From positions 310,001 through 374,000 of the forward strand of contig JACJXD010000003.1 in NCBI GenBank assembly GCA_020636845.1: a DNA stretch of 64,000 nt, written 5' to 3'. Origin of the DNA: Bacteroidales bacterium (GTDB lineage Bacteria > Bacteroidota > Bacteroidia > Bacteroidales > Tenuifilaceae). The notes below the pieces were generated by a model. It saw only the letters and a list, made by a program, of their open reading frames with translations, was not told the DNA's origin and ran no database searches. This document shows, piece by piece, positions 8,482-17,854 of this stretch (position 1 is the stretch's first letter; each line of letters begins with the position of its first letter). The translations under genes and the position numbers were made by a program.

Positions 8482-9996
8482 TTATTCACCTCTTTTTCTA
8501 GCCGATTGTGGTCCAACTGCTTCCATTGCACAACGGAATCCTAAATCGTTAGTAGATGATGCTTCATCAAGAAAACGACGGGTACCTGGACTTAACCAAT
8601 AAGCCCTATCTTTCCATGAACCACCCTTATAAACACGAACATGATCGTTAACCAAAGTTGTCATACCATTACCCTTAGCATTTGCATCGCCTTGGTAATA
8701 CATTCCATCAGAATTACTAGCCTTAGCAGTTTCACCTTCGCGATAATTCAATGTTGAGGCTATATCGCCATCCTTATAGTTAACATAATATGACTTATTG
8801 TAATTTCTTCTGTTAGCGGCTTCCTCCTCGGTTACTGGTCTATAAGGAATTTTTCCTAAAGAATCCTTTTTAGCATAGGTTCCATCTGTATTATATGGAG
8901 TTTCAAATACATTACCACGGAACGGACGAATTTCATCAACATCCTCAAAACTCAACGGACGATAAACATCTAATACCCATTCGTTAACATTGCCTGCCAT
9001 ACAGTACAATCCGTAATCGTTTGGCCAATAGGACTTAACCGGACCTGGGAACGTATTTTCGTCGTTTAGGTTCCCAGCCAAACCCATGTAATCACCACGG
9101 CCACGAACAAAGTTAGCCATCATCTCACCACGATTCTTAGCATCTGCATTACGAACGTTGTGCCCATTCCAAGGATAAACTCTACGTTCAACCATACGTT
9201 CATCGTAAGTATTACCCACTAGTCCGGATGCTGCAAATTCCCATTCAGCCTCGGTCGGGAGTCGATATTTTGGTAACAAAATTCCATCTTCAAATCGTAC
9301 AGGCCTACCTTCTGTTTGATCAGGGTTCATACTGGGAAGATTTTTCTTTACAGCCCCTTGATACTGACCTGCAAGGTATGCATCGGTATTAAATACATCC
9401 GATCCATTTTGGCCTAATTCCATATCAAGAATTCCCTTATCTACTAAAAGCATTTCGTTAACCCTATCGGAACGCCACTGGCAGTAATCATTTGCCTGCA
9501 ACCAACTAATTCCAACAACAGGGTAATCGTTATATGCAGGATGACGGAAATAATCGGTAACAAATGGTTCGTTGTATTGCAAAGGTGAGCGCCAAACCAA
9601 CGTATCGGGGAGGGCGTTTTTAATTACCTGAGGATATTCTTTGTAAACACGTTTTAACCAAAAAATGTACTCACGCCAATCTACATTACTAACTTCGGTT
9701 TCGTCCATGTAGAAAGAGGTAACAGTAACCCTTCTGGGCGTGGCATTCCAATCGTACATTAAATCTGGTTCCACTCTACCCATAATGAAGGTACCACCTT
9801 CGATAAACACCAAACCAGGACCTGCTTCCGGACGCCAATCGGTTACCACTTCAAATCCCCCATTGTCAGGTGTATTGTATCGCCATCCGGTTTTAGAGGA
9901 AGTGTCGGAACCTCCGCCGCCACCAAGCATTCCACACGAAGATAGCCCTGCTATTCCAAAAAGGGCTAATACTAACGATTTATACTTTAAGCTCAT
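8482..9996 (-). CDS. gldJ: Gliding/T9SS lipoprotein GldJ
   Basis: An outer-membrane-associated lipoprotein of the type IX secretion/gliding machinery with a formylglycine-generating-enzyme (SUMF1-like) fold (504 residues). The lipoprotein signal MSLKYKSLVLALFGIAGLSSC ends in the lipobox LSSC, followed by a Gly-rich stretch. The body has GLVFIEGGTFIMGR, VTVTSFYMDETEVSN, LPTEAEWEFAA and the C-terminal VYKGGSWKDRAYW...TRRF...LGFRC. The SSKTGW.YN..GGFEV opening, the MYDW.ATPRRVTV segment and porU/porV nearby point to GldJ rather than GldK, and no gldLMN follows. The longest frame begins with GTG at 10014; the ATG at 9996 gives the better signal peptide. It is co-directional with porP upstream. 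Confidence 0.85.
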   Translation of the reverse strand: MSLKYKSLVLALFGIAGLSSCGMLGGGGGSDTSSKTGWRYNTPDNGGFEVVTDWRPEAGPGLVFIEGGTFIMGRVEPDLMYDWNATPRRVTVTSFYMDETEVSNVDWREYIFWLKRVYKEYPQVIKNALPDTLVWRSPLQYNEPFVTDYFRHPAYNDYPVVGISWLQANDYCQWRSDRVNEMLLVDKGILDMELGQNGSDVFNTDAYLAGQYQGAVKKNLPSMNPDQTEGRPVRFEDGILLPKYRLPTEAEWEFAASGLVGNTYDERMVERRVYPWNGHNVRNADAKNRGEMMANFVRGRGDYMGLAGNLNDENTFPGPVKSYWPNDYGLYCMAGNVNEWVLDVYRPLSFEDVDEIRPFRGNVFETPYNTDGTYAKKDSLGKIPYRPVTEEEAANRRNYNKSYYVNYKDGDIASTLNYREGETAKASNSDGMYYQGDANAKGNGMTTLVNDHVRVYKGGSWKDRAYWLSPGTRRFLDEASSTNDLGFRCAMEAVGPQSARKRGE

Positions 9997-10027
9997 AGCT
10001 AAATGGTTTTTCACTTATAATCAAATT

Positions 10028-10035
10028 CAAATATA
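10028..10035 (-). promoter_or_regulatory. Putative -7 box of gldJ
   Basis: The minus strand reads TATATTTG, a full TAnnTTTG match, 31 nt before the gldJ ATG and in the gap after porP. No good TTTG is seen at the expected distance. Confidence 0.4.
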
Positions 10036-10075
10036 CTAAGAAAATAATTGCATACATAATGAGTAACGTAAAAAT

Positions 10076-11059
10076 TTAAAATTTCGGACATTTTATGTAC
10101 CTAAATTTTCTACGATACTTGTTTTTATACTCAAAATTCCACCCTAAGGTTACCTCATGCGACGAAGATGGTAACCCTCTAAGCCCATAATCCATTATAC
10201 TAAAATCGTAACTATAACCTATTCGAAAGACATCATCCTGATAACCAACAGTTATAATAAAAGTATGGCTATTTAAACTCAAGTTATCCCTAAACCATAA
10301 ACCTGCAACTAACCTGTATCGGGAAAGGTAAGCTCCTAAATTTAACTGGTTAAACTCGCCCTGCTGAATGTAAATTACATTTGGAGAAAATAACAGCACC
10401 TCCTTAAAACGATACCACTTAAATAAGTTGAAATCGGCTCCGAGGTGAACCGTATATTTTCTAGGAATATAAGCCTTGGTTCCTGCATAGCGTGCCTCTA
10501 CCGGTTCCAGTATATGATGAACAGCAACACCTCCATAAAAATTTTCGTAATCACCGGCAACGCCAACGCTAAAATCATAATTCCACGATGTAACGCCATT
10601 AAAATCAGGAGAGCCTGAAGTATTTCCTCCTACATCTATCATATCGGGAAAAACCAATCCTGAATAGTTTCGCGATCGCATAATTGCGCTGGTTTGAAGA
10701 CCAAATCTCAAGTGCGAGTTATAGGTTGGCTGAATTCCGTATGCGTAAACAATATCCATGGTTGTTCGGGTAAATACCCCAAGCGCTTCTACATCGGAAA
10801 CAATATTTACTCCTACCCCACTACGAATTTTCTGCACAGTTCTATCGTAACTCACGCCAAACGTAGAATAGGGCATATTCATGGCTGTCCATTGATTCCT
10901 GTATATGAGACCTAAACGTATGTATTTACTGGCTCCCGCGTATGCAGGGTTAAGATATAGTGGATTAAAAAAAAGTTGGGAGAAAATTGGATCCTGTCCC
11001 ATTCCTTTTACAGAGAGCAATGCAAACAATATGAATACTATAAATTTCTTATGGTACAT
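10076..11059 (-). CDS. porP: PorP/SprF family type IX secretion membrane protein
   Basis: A predicted outer-membrane beta-barrel of the PorP/SprF family (327 residues). The signal peptide ends near SVKGMGQ, followed by DPIFSQLFFNPLYLNPAYAGA, the hallmark opening of the family, and by repeated aromatic-rich strands. The C-terminus IGYSYDFSIMDYG...SHEVTLGWNF is also typical. Relatives help T9SS cargo or adhesins reach the surface or attach there. It lies between gldJ (61 nt downstream) and the divergent porU. The family is clear. Whether it is the core PorP or a SprF-like partner for a particular cargo is not. Confidence 0.9.
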   Translation of the reverse strand: MYHKKFIVFILFALLSVKGMGQDPIFSQLFFNPLYLNPAYAGASKYIRLGLIYRNQWTAMNMPYSTFGVSYDRTVQKIRSGVGVNIVSDVEALGVFTRTTMDIVYAYGIQPTYNSHLRFGLQTSAIMRSRNYSGLVFPDMIDVGGNTSGSPDFNGVTSWNYDFSVGVAGDYENFYGGVAVHHILEPVEARYAGTKAYIPRKYTVHLGADFNLFKWYRFKEVLLFSPNVIYIQQGEFNQLNLGAYLSRYRLVAGLWFRDNLSLNSHTFIITVGYQDDVFRIGYSYDFSIMDYGLRGLPSSSHEVTLGWNFEYKNKYRRKFRYIKCPKF

Positions 11060-11183
11060 TTCAATGCAAATAACAATACGCCGTAAAATATAAACAACTT
11101 ATTGCCGTTTTTATTGTTACACATTTAATTTGTAAAGGTAAAATAAAGTTTTGTTTATTTGCAAGAGCAACTCGAATATTGAT

Positions 11184-14100
11184 ATGCACAATCAAAAACA
11201 GATATTAACTTTTTTCTTTATACTGATAATAGCCCATTTGGGTTATGGTCAGGACACACTTTCCCGAACAATTAAATGGAATATTCCATCGGAAATTTCA
11301 AGTAAAAAAACACCTTCGTTTAATGGAGCCGTATTTCAAGATGCAACAGATAATGTGCCATGCTATTTTGAATTAATTCCCATAACTGGCCCTGAAAATC
11401 AAATTAAAATTGTCGATAAGGTTTGGCAAACCTATACTGAAACTGACGAAAAAGTTCAAAAAGATACAACAGCCTTAATAAGTATATCAAAATCCAGAGG
11501 AAAAAACTTTGCACAAGTTACCATTCCCGCACTAAGAGTAAAAAATAACAAAGTTCAACTACTACGGAAATTCAACATTCTGGTTTATACAAACACCGAA
11601 AGTAAAGCAATAAGTAACTTGAAAGAAAATAAAAAGAATTCGGTGCTCAGTTCAGGAACCTGGGTAAAAGTATCGGTTACAAAAAGCGGCATTTATAAAA
11701 TTAGCTATAATGAACTGGAAACATACGGACTAACCAACCTAAGTAATGTTAGCATTTGGGGAAATGGTGGAAAAACGTTGCCATACTATAATTACGAACT
11801 TTCGCCTGACGACTTAAATCCTATTCCAACATATATATATAAAGGTACCGATGGCATTTTCAACAGCAACGACTACATCCTTTTTTACGCCGAGGGACCC
11901 GACACCTACACATATAATGCAACTAACGATATATGGGAATACAAACATCACAACTATTCTAATACTATTTCATACTTTATTACTACCGATTACCCACAAA
12001 CATTAATACAGGAAAAAAGCTACCTTAATTCTACTCCAACTTACACAACTAACCAATACGACGCTTTTTATACCTACGAGCCTAACGATACCAATCTAAT
12101 AGAATCCGGGAGGGAATGGTTTGGCGATATTTTCGACCTTACTACGCAGCGTACATATTCCACTAACTTTAGCAATCCTGTTTCTGGAACCACCGGTAAA
12201 GTTTTAGTTCGGGCGGCTGCCCGTGCCGATGTATCGAGCAACTTTTCCATACAAGTTAATGGAACACAAGTTGGCACAATTTCGTTGAACGCCGTTTCGA
12301 TTGGCGATGAACTTGCCGATGTTGTATCGGTAAAGGAGCAACTTTTTACCTTTACACAAAATAGTTCGCCCACAGAAGTTAAGTTAACATACAGCAAACC
12401 GAACTCCGCTGCCATTGGATTTTTGGACTATGTTACCGTAAACTCCCGACAACAACTTAAGTATAACAACAATCAACTTATTTTCCGAGACCTCCAAAGC
12501 GAGGAAGTAGGAAAAATATCGAACTTCACCATCGATAATGCTACCAGTAACCTTCAAGTTTGGGATATAAGTAACATTAACAACTCCATGCTGATTAAAT
12601 CGCAATATTCCGACAGCAAGTTAACGTTTAACGTTCCAACCGACTCTATTCGCCACTTTATTGCTTTCGATCCCGACAAAGCGCTTTCGGTTACGTTTGA
12701 AGAACAAGTCGCAAACCAGAATATACATGGAATAACCAACCCCGAGTTCATTATCGTTACACATCCAAATTTTACTGCACAAGCCGAGGAAATTGCAAAT
12801 CTTCATGCCGAATACGACGGACTAAATGTCACTGTTGTTACTACCAATCAGGTTTACAACGAATTTTCGTCGGGAAATAGAGATGTGTCTGCCATTCGAA
12901 ACATGATGAGATATTTCTATAATATTTCGGCAACTACAAGCAACAGCCCAAAATACCTGCTTCTTATTGGCGATGGCTCGTACAACAACCTTTCGCAGGA
13001 TGCCACAAATTCCAACTTTGTTCCAACCTATCAATCGGCTCGTTCCATAAACAACACCGGCTCGTTTGTGTCGGACGATTACTTTGGTCTCTTGGACGAA
13101 AACGAAGGAGAAGCCAGCGGTTTGCTCGACATTGGAATCGGACGTTTCCCTGTTAACACAACCGAACAAGCTGAAACAGTTGTTTCTAAGGTTAGAAAGT
13201 ACCTGTCATACACCGATCCCGGAGACTGGCAAAGCAAGCTATGTTTTATTGGCGACGATGAAGACGCAAATGTACATATGGAAGACGCAAACACGTTAGC
13301 CGAATACATCAGCACCAACCACAACGAATACAACATCTCCAAAATATTTTTCGATGCCTACACTCAAGTAGCAACTGCCGGAGGCGAAAGTTACCCCGAT
13401 GTTACAAAGGCCATTAACTCTGCAATAAACAATGGATTGCTTTTGGTAAACTACACCGGCCATGGTAACGAACGCTGGCTTGCCCACGAAAAGGTTGTTA
13501 TGCTCGATGATATTCTTTCCTGGGAAAACAGCCCTATGCTCCCTCTATTTATAACTGCCACCTGCGAATTCAGCCGGTTCGACAACTATCATATGACATC
13601 TTCGGGCGAATGGGTTCTTCTATCGCCCAAAGGCGGAGCAATTGCCCTGCTTTCTACAACCCGATTAGTTTATTCCAGTCCAAATTTTGTTCTCAACTAC
13701 AATTTCATTCAAAACGCTTTTAATAAAGATTCTACCGGTAAACACTACCGTTTAGGCGATTTAATACGAATTAGCAAGAATCTATCCGGTTCCGGAAATA
13801 ACAAACGAAATTTTTCGTTGCTTGGAGACCCTGCCCTTATGCTTCGATATCCAAGTTATAATGCCGTACTACAAACGGTAAACGACAAACCCGTAACTGA
13901 CAACGACACCATTAGCGCGCTGGATAAAGTAATCCTAACGGGGAATATCGAAGACGAAAACAATCAGTTGGTTTCAAATTACAACGGAGTAGCCACCGTT
14001 ACCGTTTACGATAAAAAATCGGAAATAACTACGTTGGCCAACAATGGCGGAACGCCAATGACCTTTTACTGCCGCGATAATATTATTTATAAAGGAGAAG

Positions 14101-14936
14101 CCAATGTTACTAACGGTGAGTTTAGCCTTGAATTTGTTGTACCTAAAGATATCAATATGGCCTTTGGCGAAGGCCGAGTAAGTATTTTTGCAACAAACAG
14201 TTCAACTTCGGCACTAGGATCGAACGAAAGTGTTATTGTTGGTGGAGTATCGGACAATCCAACTACCGACAACACTGGTCCCGAAATATCCATTTACTTT
14301 AACGACACGCTATTTACCGGAAATGGCATTACCGATTCCAACCCTATGCTGCTTGTTAAACTATTCGACGAAAATGGAATAAATACCACAGGAATAGGAA
14401 TCGGACACGATATTACTGCCACACTAACTTCCCCAGACGGAGAAACCAACTACTTTGTCCTAAACCCCTATTACAAAGCCAATACAAATGACTTTAAAGT
14501 AGGCTTTGCCGACTATCAACTAACCAACCTCACTCCGGGAACATATCAACTCTATTTAAAAGCATGGGATGTTTACAATAACAGTAGCGAAAAAACTATT
14601 AGGTTTAATGTAACCGGAAATAACTTTGTTATTAAAAACTTTTACAACTACCCTAATCCATTTACCAATGGAACTTCAATATACTTTGAACACAACCGTC
14701 CCGACAAAGAACTCACCGCAAAAGTTCAGGTTTATGATATTTCGGGAAGACTTGTTAAAGATTTTACTCCTACCACTGTGAATAACGGAGGCTACAGGGT
14801 TGGCCCAATATTCTGGAACGGAACAGGAAATAACGGCAGTAAACTTCCCCGAGGAATATACATCGGATTGCTTAAAGTTACCACTGGCGACGGGGAATCT
14901 GCACAATGCAGACAAAAATTTGTACTATCCAAGTAA
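11184..14936 (+). CDS. porU: Type IX secretion sortase PorU
   Basis: A gingipain-like C25 cysteine peptidase that removes the C-terminal sorting domain of T9SS cargo and attaches it at the cell surface (1250 residues). The signal peptide MHNQKQILTFFFILIIAHLG ends before YGQD. The catalytic His is residue 760 in NYTGHGNERWL and the catalytic Cys is residue 794 in TATCEFSRFDN. LLIGDGSYNN is also a C25 feature. The last ~90 residues (YNYPNPFTNGT...DISGRLVK...LPRGIYIG) form a T9SS type-A-like C-terminal domain, as known for PorU. A TTG gives a longer frame from 11151; the ATG at 11184 fits the signal peptide. porV follows. Confidence 0.95.
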   Translation: MHNQKQILTFFFILIIAHLGYGQDTLSRTIKWNIPSEISSKKTPSFNGAVFQDATDNVPCYFELIPITGPENQIKIVDKVWQTYTETDEKVQKDTTALISISKSRGKNFAQVTIPALRVKNNKVQLLRKFNILVYTNTESKAISNLKENKKNSVLSSGTWVKVSVTKSGIYKISYNELETYGLTNLSNVSIWGNGGKTLPYYNYELSPDDLNPIPTYIYKGTDGIFNSNDYILFYAEGPDTYTYNATNDIWEYKHHNYSNTISYFITTDYPQTLIQEKSYLNSTPTYTTNQYDAFYTYEPNDTNLIESGREWFGDIFDLTTQRTYSTNFSNPVSGTTGKVLVRAAARADVSSNFSIQVNGTQVGTISLNAVSIGDELADVVSVKEQLFTFTQNSSPTEVKLTYSKPNSAAIGFLDYVTVNSRQQLKYNNNQLIFRDLQSEEVGKISNFTIDNATSNLQVWDISNINNSMLIKSQYSDSKLTFNVPTDSIRHFIAFDPDKALSVTFEEQVANQNIHGITNPEFIIVTHPNFTAQAEEIANLHAEYDGLNVTVVTTNQVYNEFSSGNRDVSAIRNMMRYFYNISATTSNSPKYLLLIGDGSYNNLSQDATNSNFVPTYQSARSINNTGSFVSDDYFGLLDENEGEASGLLDIGIGRFPVNTTEQAETVVSKVRKYLSYTDPGDWQSKLCFIGDDEDANVHMEDANTLAEYISTNHNEYNISKIFFDAYTQVATAGGESYPDVTKAINSAINNGLLLVNYTGHGNERWLAHEKVVMLDDILSWENSPMLPLFITATCEFSRFDNYHMTSSGEWVLLSPKGGAIALLSTTRLVYSSPNFVLNYNFIQNAFNKDSTGKHYRLGDLIRISKNLSGSGNNKRNFSLLGDPALMLRYPSYNAVLQTVNDKPVTDNDTISALDKVILTGNIEDENNQLVSNYNGVATVTVYDKKSEITTLANNGGTPMTFYCRDNIIYKGEANVTNGEFSLEFVVPKDINMAFGEGRVSIFATNSSTSALGSNESVIVGGVSDNPTTDNTGPEISIYFNDTLFTGNGITDSNPMLLVKLFDENGINTTGIGIGHDITATLTSPDGETNYFVLNPYYKANTNDFKVGFADYQLTNLTPGTYQLYLKAWDVYNNSSEKTIRFNVTGNNFVIKNFYNYPNPFTNGTSIYFEHNRPDKELTAKVQVYDISGRLVKDFTPTTVNNGGYRVGPIFWNGTGNNGSKLPRGIYIGLLKVTTGDGESAQCRQKFVLSK

Positions 14937-14982
14937 TATTAATCATTTATATACGTTAACGAAGAGTTTATTTTCAATTAAT

Positions 14983-14990
14983 TAAATTTG
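14983..14990 (+). promoter_or_regulatory. Putative -7 box of porV
   Basis: TAAATTTG is a full TAnnTTTG match, 21 nt before the porV ATG and 46 nt after the porU stop. It suggests porV can be transcribed apart from porU. The upstream element is weak (GTTTA). Confidence 0.5.
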
Positions 14991-15011
14991 CACAAAACAA
15001 TTTTTCAGAAA

Positions 15012-16196
15012 ATGCGCATCAAGTATTTATTTATCAACATCTTACTCGGGTTATTAATTATTCCGTTTATTTCAAGAGCACAATTCGACAGTACCGTTTC
15101 GATTACTGGAGGTTTAAACGCATTAAGAGTTGCCGTTCCTTTTTTAACCATCTCACCGGACTCTAGGGCTGGAGCAATGGGTGATGTGGGGGCTGCTTCG
15201 AGTCCCGATGTTAATTCCCAACATTGGAATCCTGCCAAATTCCCATTTATTGAGGGGAAAGAATGGGGTGTATCGCTGTCATACACACCATGGTTAAGAA
15301 ATTTGGTAAACGACATAAACCTGACAAACCTCACAGGGTATTATAAATTAGATAATATGCAGGTTATTAGCGGATCGCTGCTATACTTTTCCATGGGTGA
15401 AGTTACCTTTACCAACAGCATTGGCGAACAAGTTAAAATGTTTAATCCCAACGAGTTTGCATTAGACTTTGGTTATTCTCGTAAATTTTCGGATCATATT
15501 GGCGGCGCCATGGTATTCCGTTACATTCGTTCCGACCTTACCGGAGGATATTCCACTGAAGGAACCGCCAAAGCAGGAACATCGTTTGCCGCCGATGTGG
15601 CAATGTACTACCAAAGCCCAATTCAACTTAACGGTAAAAATGGCGAAATGGCTTTTGGTTTAAACATATCGAATATTGGAGCCAAACTTTCGTATAACGA
15701 CGATCCTAACAAGGATTTTATCCCAATAAACATGCGACTCGGGGGTAGAATATCGATGGATATTGACAACTACAACAACGTTTCGTTTATGCTCGATGCT
15801 AATAAGTTACTTGTTCCAACTCCTCCTATTTATGACCAAAACAACGAAATTGTTAAGGGTATGGATCCCAACGTAGCTGTAGTTCAGGGTATGGTTCAAT
15901 CCTTTTACGATGCTCCCGGAGGTTTAAAGGAAGAGTTGCAGGAAATATACTACTCCACAGGAGTTGAATACTGGTATGCCAAACAATTTGCTTTAAGAGC
16001 CGGCTATTTTTATGAAAATAAAAATAAAGGAAATCGAAAGTATCTAACGCTTGGTGCAGGATTACGCTACAACGTCTTTAATATCGATTTTGCATACCTT
16101 ATTCCCGCAGCCGGGTTCAATAGTCCTATGGCTAACACGGTTAGATTCTCGTTATCGTTCGATTTTGATTCAGCCACTACAAAACGTAAAAAATAA
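15012..16196 (+). CDS. porV: Type IX secretion outer-membrane protein PorV (LptO)
   Basis: An outer-membrane barrel of the FadL-like PorV family (394 residues) that carries cargo from the translocon to the PorU sortase complex. The signal peptide MRIKYLFINILLGLLIIPF ends before SRAQFDS. Diagnostic stretches are PFLTISPDSRAGAMGDVGAAS, near the N-terminus, and a C-terminal TVRFSLSFDFD. The longer TTG frame from 14988 overlaps the promoter-like TAAATTTG, so the ATG at 15012 is used. It follows porU, its functional partner, and is 15 nt before ispF, with which it may share a transcript. Confidence 0.94.
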   Translation: MRIKYLFINILLGLLIIPFISRAQFDSTVSITGGLNALRVAVPFLTISPDSRAGAMGDVGAASSPDVNSQHWNPAKFPFIEGKEWGVSLSYTPWLRNLVNDINLTNLTGYYKLDNMQVISGSLLYFSMGEVTFTNSIGEQVKMFNPNEFALDFGYSRKFSDHIGGAMVFRYIRSDLTGGYSTEGTAKAGTSFAADVAMYYQSPIQLNGKNGEMAFGLNISNIGAKLSYNDDPNKDFIPINMRLGGRISMDIDNYNNVSFMLDANKLLVPTPPIYDQNNEIVKGMDPNVAVVQGMVQSFYDAPGGLKEELQEIYYSTGVEYWYAKQFALRAGYFYENKNKGNRKYLTLGAGLRYNVFNIDFAYLIPAAGFNSPMANTVRFSLSFDFDSATTKRKK

Positions 16197-16211
16197 TCAA
16201 ATTCCATATCG

Positions 16212-16694
16212 GTGAAATATAAAATAGGACTGGGCTACGATGTTCATCAATTAACCGAAGGAATCCCGCTTTGGCTGGGAGGAATTAAAGTTGAACACAG
16301 TAAGGGTTCCTTAGGACATTCCGATGGCGATGCTCTTATACACGCAATTTGCGATGCAATGCTTGGCGCCGCAAATTTGCGTGATATTGGCTACCAGTTC
16401 CCCGATACCGATCCAACCTTAAAGGGCATCGACAGTAAAATTCTTTTAAAGAAGACACTGGAATTAATCTCTCAGAAAGGTTTTAAAATTGGTAATATAG
16501 ACTCTACCATCTGCTTACAACGCCCAAAAGTTAAAGACCTGATACCTGTAATGCAGGAAACTCTTGCCAATGTATTACAAATAGACACAGAAGATATCGG
16601 AATAAAAGCAACAACAACAGAAAAATTAGGCTTTACAGGACGCGAAGAAGGTGTTTCGGCTTACGCGGTTGTTCTTCTTTATAAAGAAAAATAA
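16212..16694 (+). CDS. ispF: 2-C-methyl-D-erythritol 2,4-cyclodiphosphate synthase
   Basis: Cyclises CDP-methylerythritol 2-phosphate to MEcPP, a step of the non-mevalonate isoprenoid pathway (160 residues, normal length). The GLGYDVHQL motif carries the metal ligands Asp10 and His12. GHSDGDALIHAICDAMLGA and FPDTDP follow, and TTTEKLGFTGREEGVSAYAV closes the protein. The start is GTG: the preceding codons give no better ATG, and the protein begins as homologues do. It is packed between porV (15 nt) and a CoA-binding gene (0 nt). Confidence 0.96.
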   Translation: MKYKIGLGYDVHQLTEGIPLWLGGIKVEHSKGSLGHSDGDALIHAICDAMLGAANLRDIGYQFPDTDPTLKGIDSKILLKKTLELISQKGFKIGNIDSTICLQRPKVKDLIPVMQETLANVLQIDTEDIGIKATTTEKLGFTGREEGVSAYAVVLLYKEK

Positions 16695-17078
16695 ATGTCG
16701 GAAGGACAACAAAACTTCAAAACACTTGTTATAGGTGCAAGCACAAACGAAAGCCGATTCTCGTATTTGGCAATAAAAAGTTTGGTTAAAAATAATGTAG
16801 AAGTTGTTGCTATTGGCAAACGAACAGGTGTTGTAGAAGGCATTAAAATTGAAACAGAACCTAAACATTTCGATAATATTCATACGGTTTCGCTATACCT
16901 TAATCCTTCAAATCAAGAGCCGTACATCCACTACATTATTGGGTTAAAACCTAAACGTATAATTTTTAACCCGGGAACCGAAAATCCAAAACTTGTTGAA
17001 TTGGCCCGAACAAATAATATTGAATATATTTTTGGATGCACGCTGGTTATGCTCAGTACAAAAAATTACTTTGAATGA
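16695..17078 (+). CDS. CoA-binding domain protein (YccU-like)
   Basis: A small single-domain Rossmann protein of the CoA-binding family (127 residues). The beta1-turn TLVIGASTNESRFSYLAIK, the VVAIGKRTGVVEG segment and the FNPGTENPKLVELA motif match stand-alone CoA_binding_2 proteins such as YccU. Its function in the cell is unknown. It starts immediately after the ispF stop and overlaps the next gene by 4 nt, so it is probably translated from the same mRNA. Confidence 0.85.
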   Translation: MSEGQQNFKTLVIGASTNESRFSYLAIKSLVKNNVEVVAIGKRTGVVEGIKIETEPKHFDNIHTVSLYLNPSNQEPYIHYIIGLKPKRIIFNPGTENPKLVELARTNNIEYIFGCTLVMLSTKNYFE

Positions 17079-17404
17079 TACAGGAAATTAAGACTCTTGA
17101 AGATTTAAACGATGCAAAATCGAAACCGGCATCGGTAGTTTACTTTCACACTGAAGATTGTGGCGTTTGCCATGTTATTCTTCCGGAACTGGAACAAATA
17201 GTTACCTCAGAGTTCCCTAAAATGGATATTTATGTGGTTAATGCAAATTCGGCACTGGAAATTTGTGCAAGCCAAAGCGTATTTACGTTCCCAACCGTTT
17301 TAATATTTTTCGAAGGAAAAGAAACCTTAAGGATTGCACGCAACATTAACCTTGGACAATTCAGGCAAAGTGTAGGAAGACTTTATAACCTAATGTTTAA
17401 CTAA
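17075..17404 (+). CDS. Thioredoxin-family protein
   Basis: A cytoplasmic thioredoxin-fold protein of 109 residues without a signal peptide. The active site is CGVC (ED-CGVC-H) instead of the usual CGPC; a cis-Pro follows in TFPTVLIFFEGKE. It overlaps the CoA-binding gene by ATGA and ends 4 nt inside the convergent lipoprotein gene. The CGVC sequence suggests a specialised disulfide/thiol role, but the partner is unknown. Confidence 0.85.
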   Translation: MIQEIKTLEDLNDAKSKPASVVYFHTEDCGVCHVILPELEQIVTSEFPKMDIYVVNANSALEICASQSVFTFPTVLIFFEGKETLRIARNINLGQFRQSVGRLYNLMFN

Positions 17405-17808
17405 GGTTTTTCGAACAGAGTAGATACAACCGGATCGCTAATTCCGGAACCGGAAACGCTATAAGTCCAATCGATAGTATAACTGACAGGATCAAAAGTT
17501 CCCTTCCCTGAAATTGCAAAACTTACATCGCTCGAACCAAGTATGGTAAAAACATCATTTTTTCGCTGCACTATTGTTTCAAAATCATAACCTAGATTGT
17601 ACATATTCAGGATAACAAAGGAATTTGTATCAATCTGACTATAACTTTCTACGCTTACATAATAGGAACGATACCCTTCGCCTCCTTGATAATATTCTTT
17701 ACAACGCCACACGCCTGTAATCGTTTTTGTGCTTTCGAATTTATCGCAACTAACAACTGACAACAAGAGGAATAGAAACCCTCCAAGTAATCCTATTTTT
17801 TTTACCAT
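17401..17808 (-). CDS. Small lipoprotein of unknown function
   Basis: 135 residues. MVKKIGLLGGFLFLLLSVVSC is a lipoprotein signal with lipobox VVSC. The mature part is beta-rich (GVWRCKEYYQ...YYVSVESYSQID...FVILNMYNLG...VSFAISGKGTFDPVSYTIDWTYS), suggesting a small lipocalin-like barrel of the kind common in Bacteroidota. I do not recognise a named family. Its stop overlaps that of the convergent thioredoxin gene by 4 nt, and hutU lies upstream. Confidence 0.75.
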   Translation of the reverse strand: MVKKIGLLGGFLFLLLSVVSCDKFESTKTITGVWRCKEYYQGGEGYRSYYVSVESYSQIDTNSFVILNMYNLGYDFETIVQRKNDVFTILGSSDVSFAISGKGTFDPVSYTIDWTYSVSGSGISDPVVSTLFEKP

Positions 17809-17822
17809 AATATTTATTTACT

Positions 17823-17854
17823 ATAAAAATGGTAAAGGGATTAACCCTTTACCA
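17823..17854 (-). terminator. Terminator overlapping the end of hutU
   Basis: On the minus strand TGGTAAAGGG, loop TTAAT, CCCTTTACCA is followed by TTTTTATAG. The upstream arm of the hairpin includes the last codons of hutU. Confidence 0.75.
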
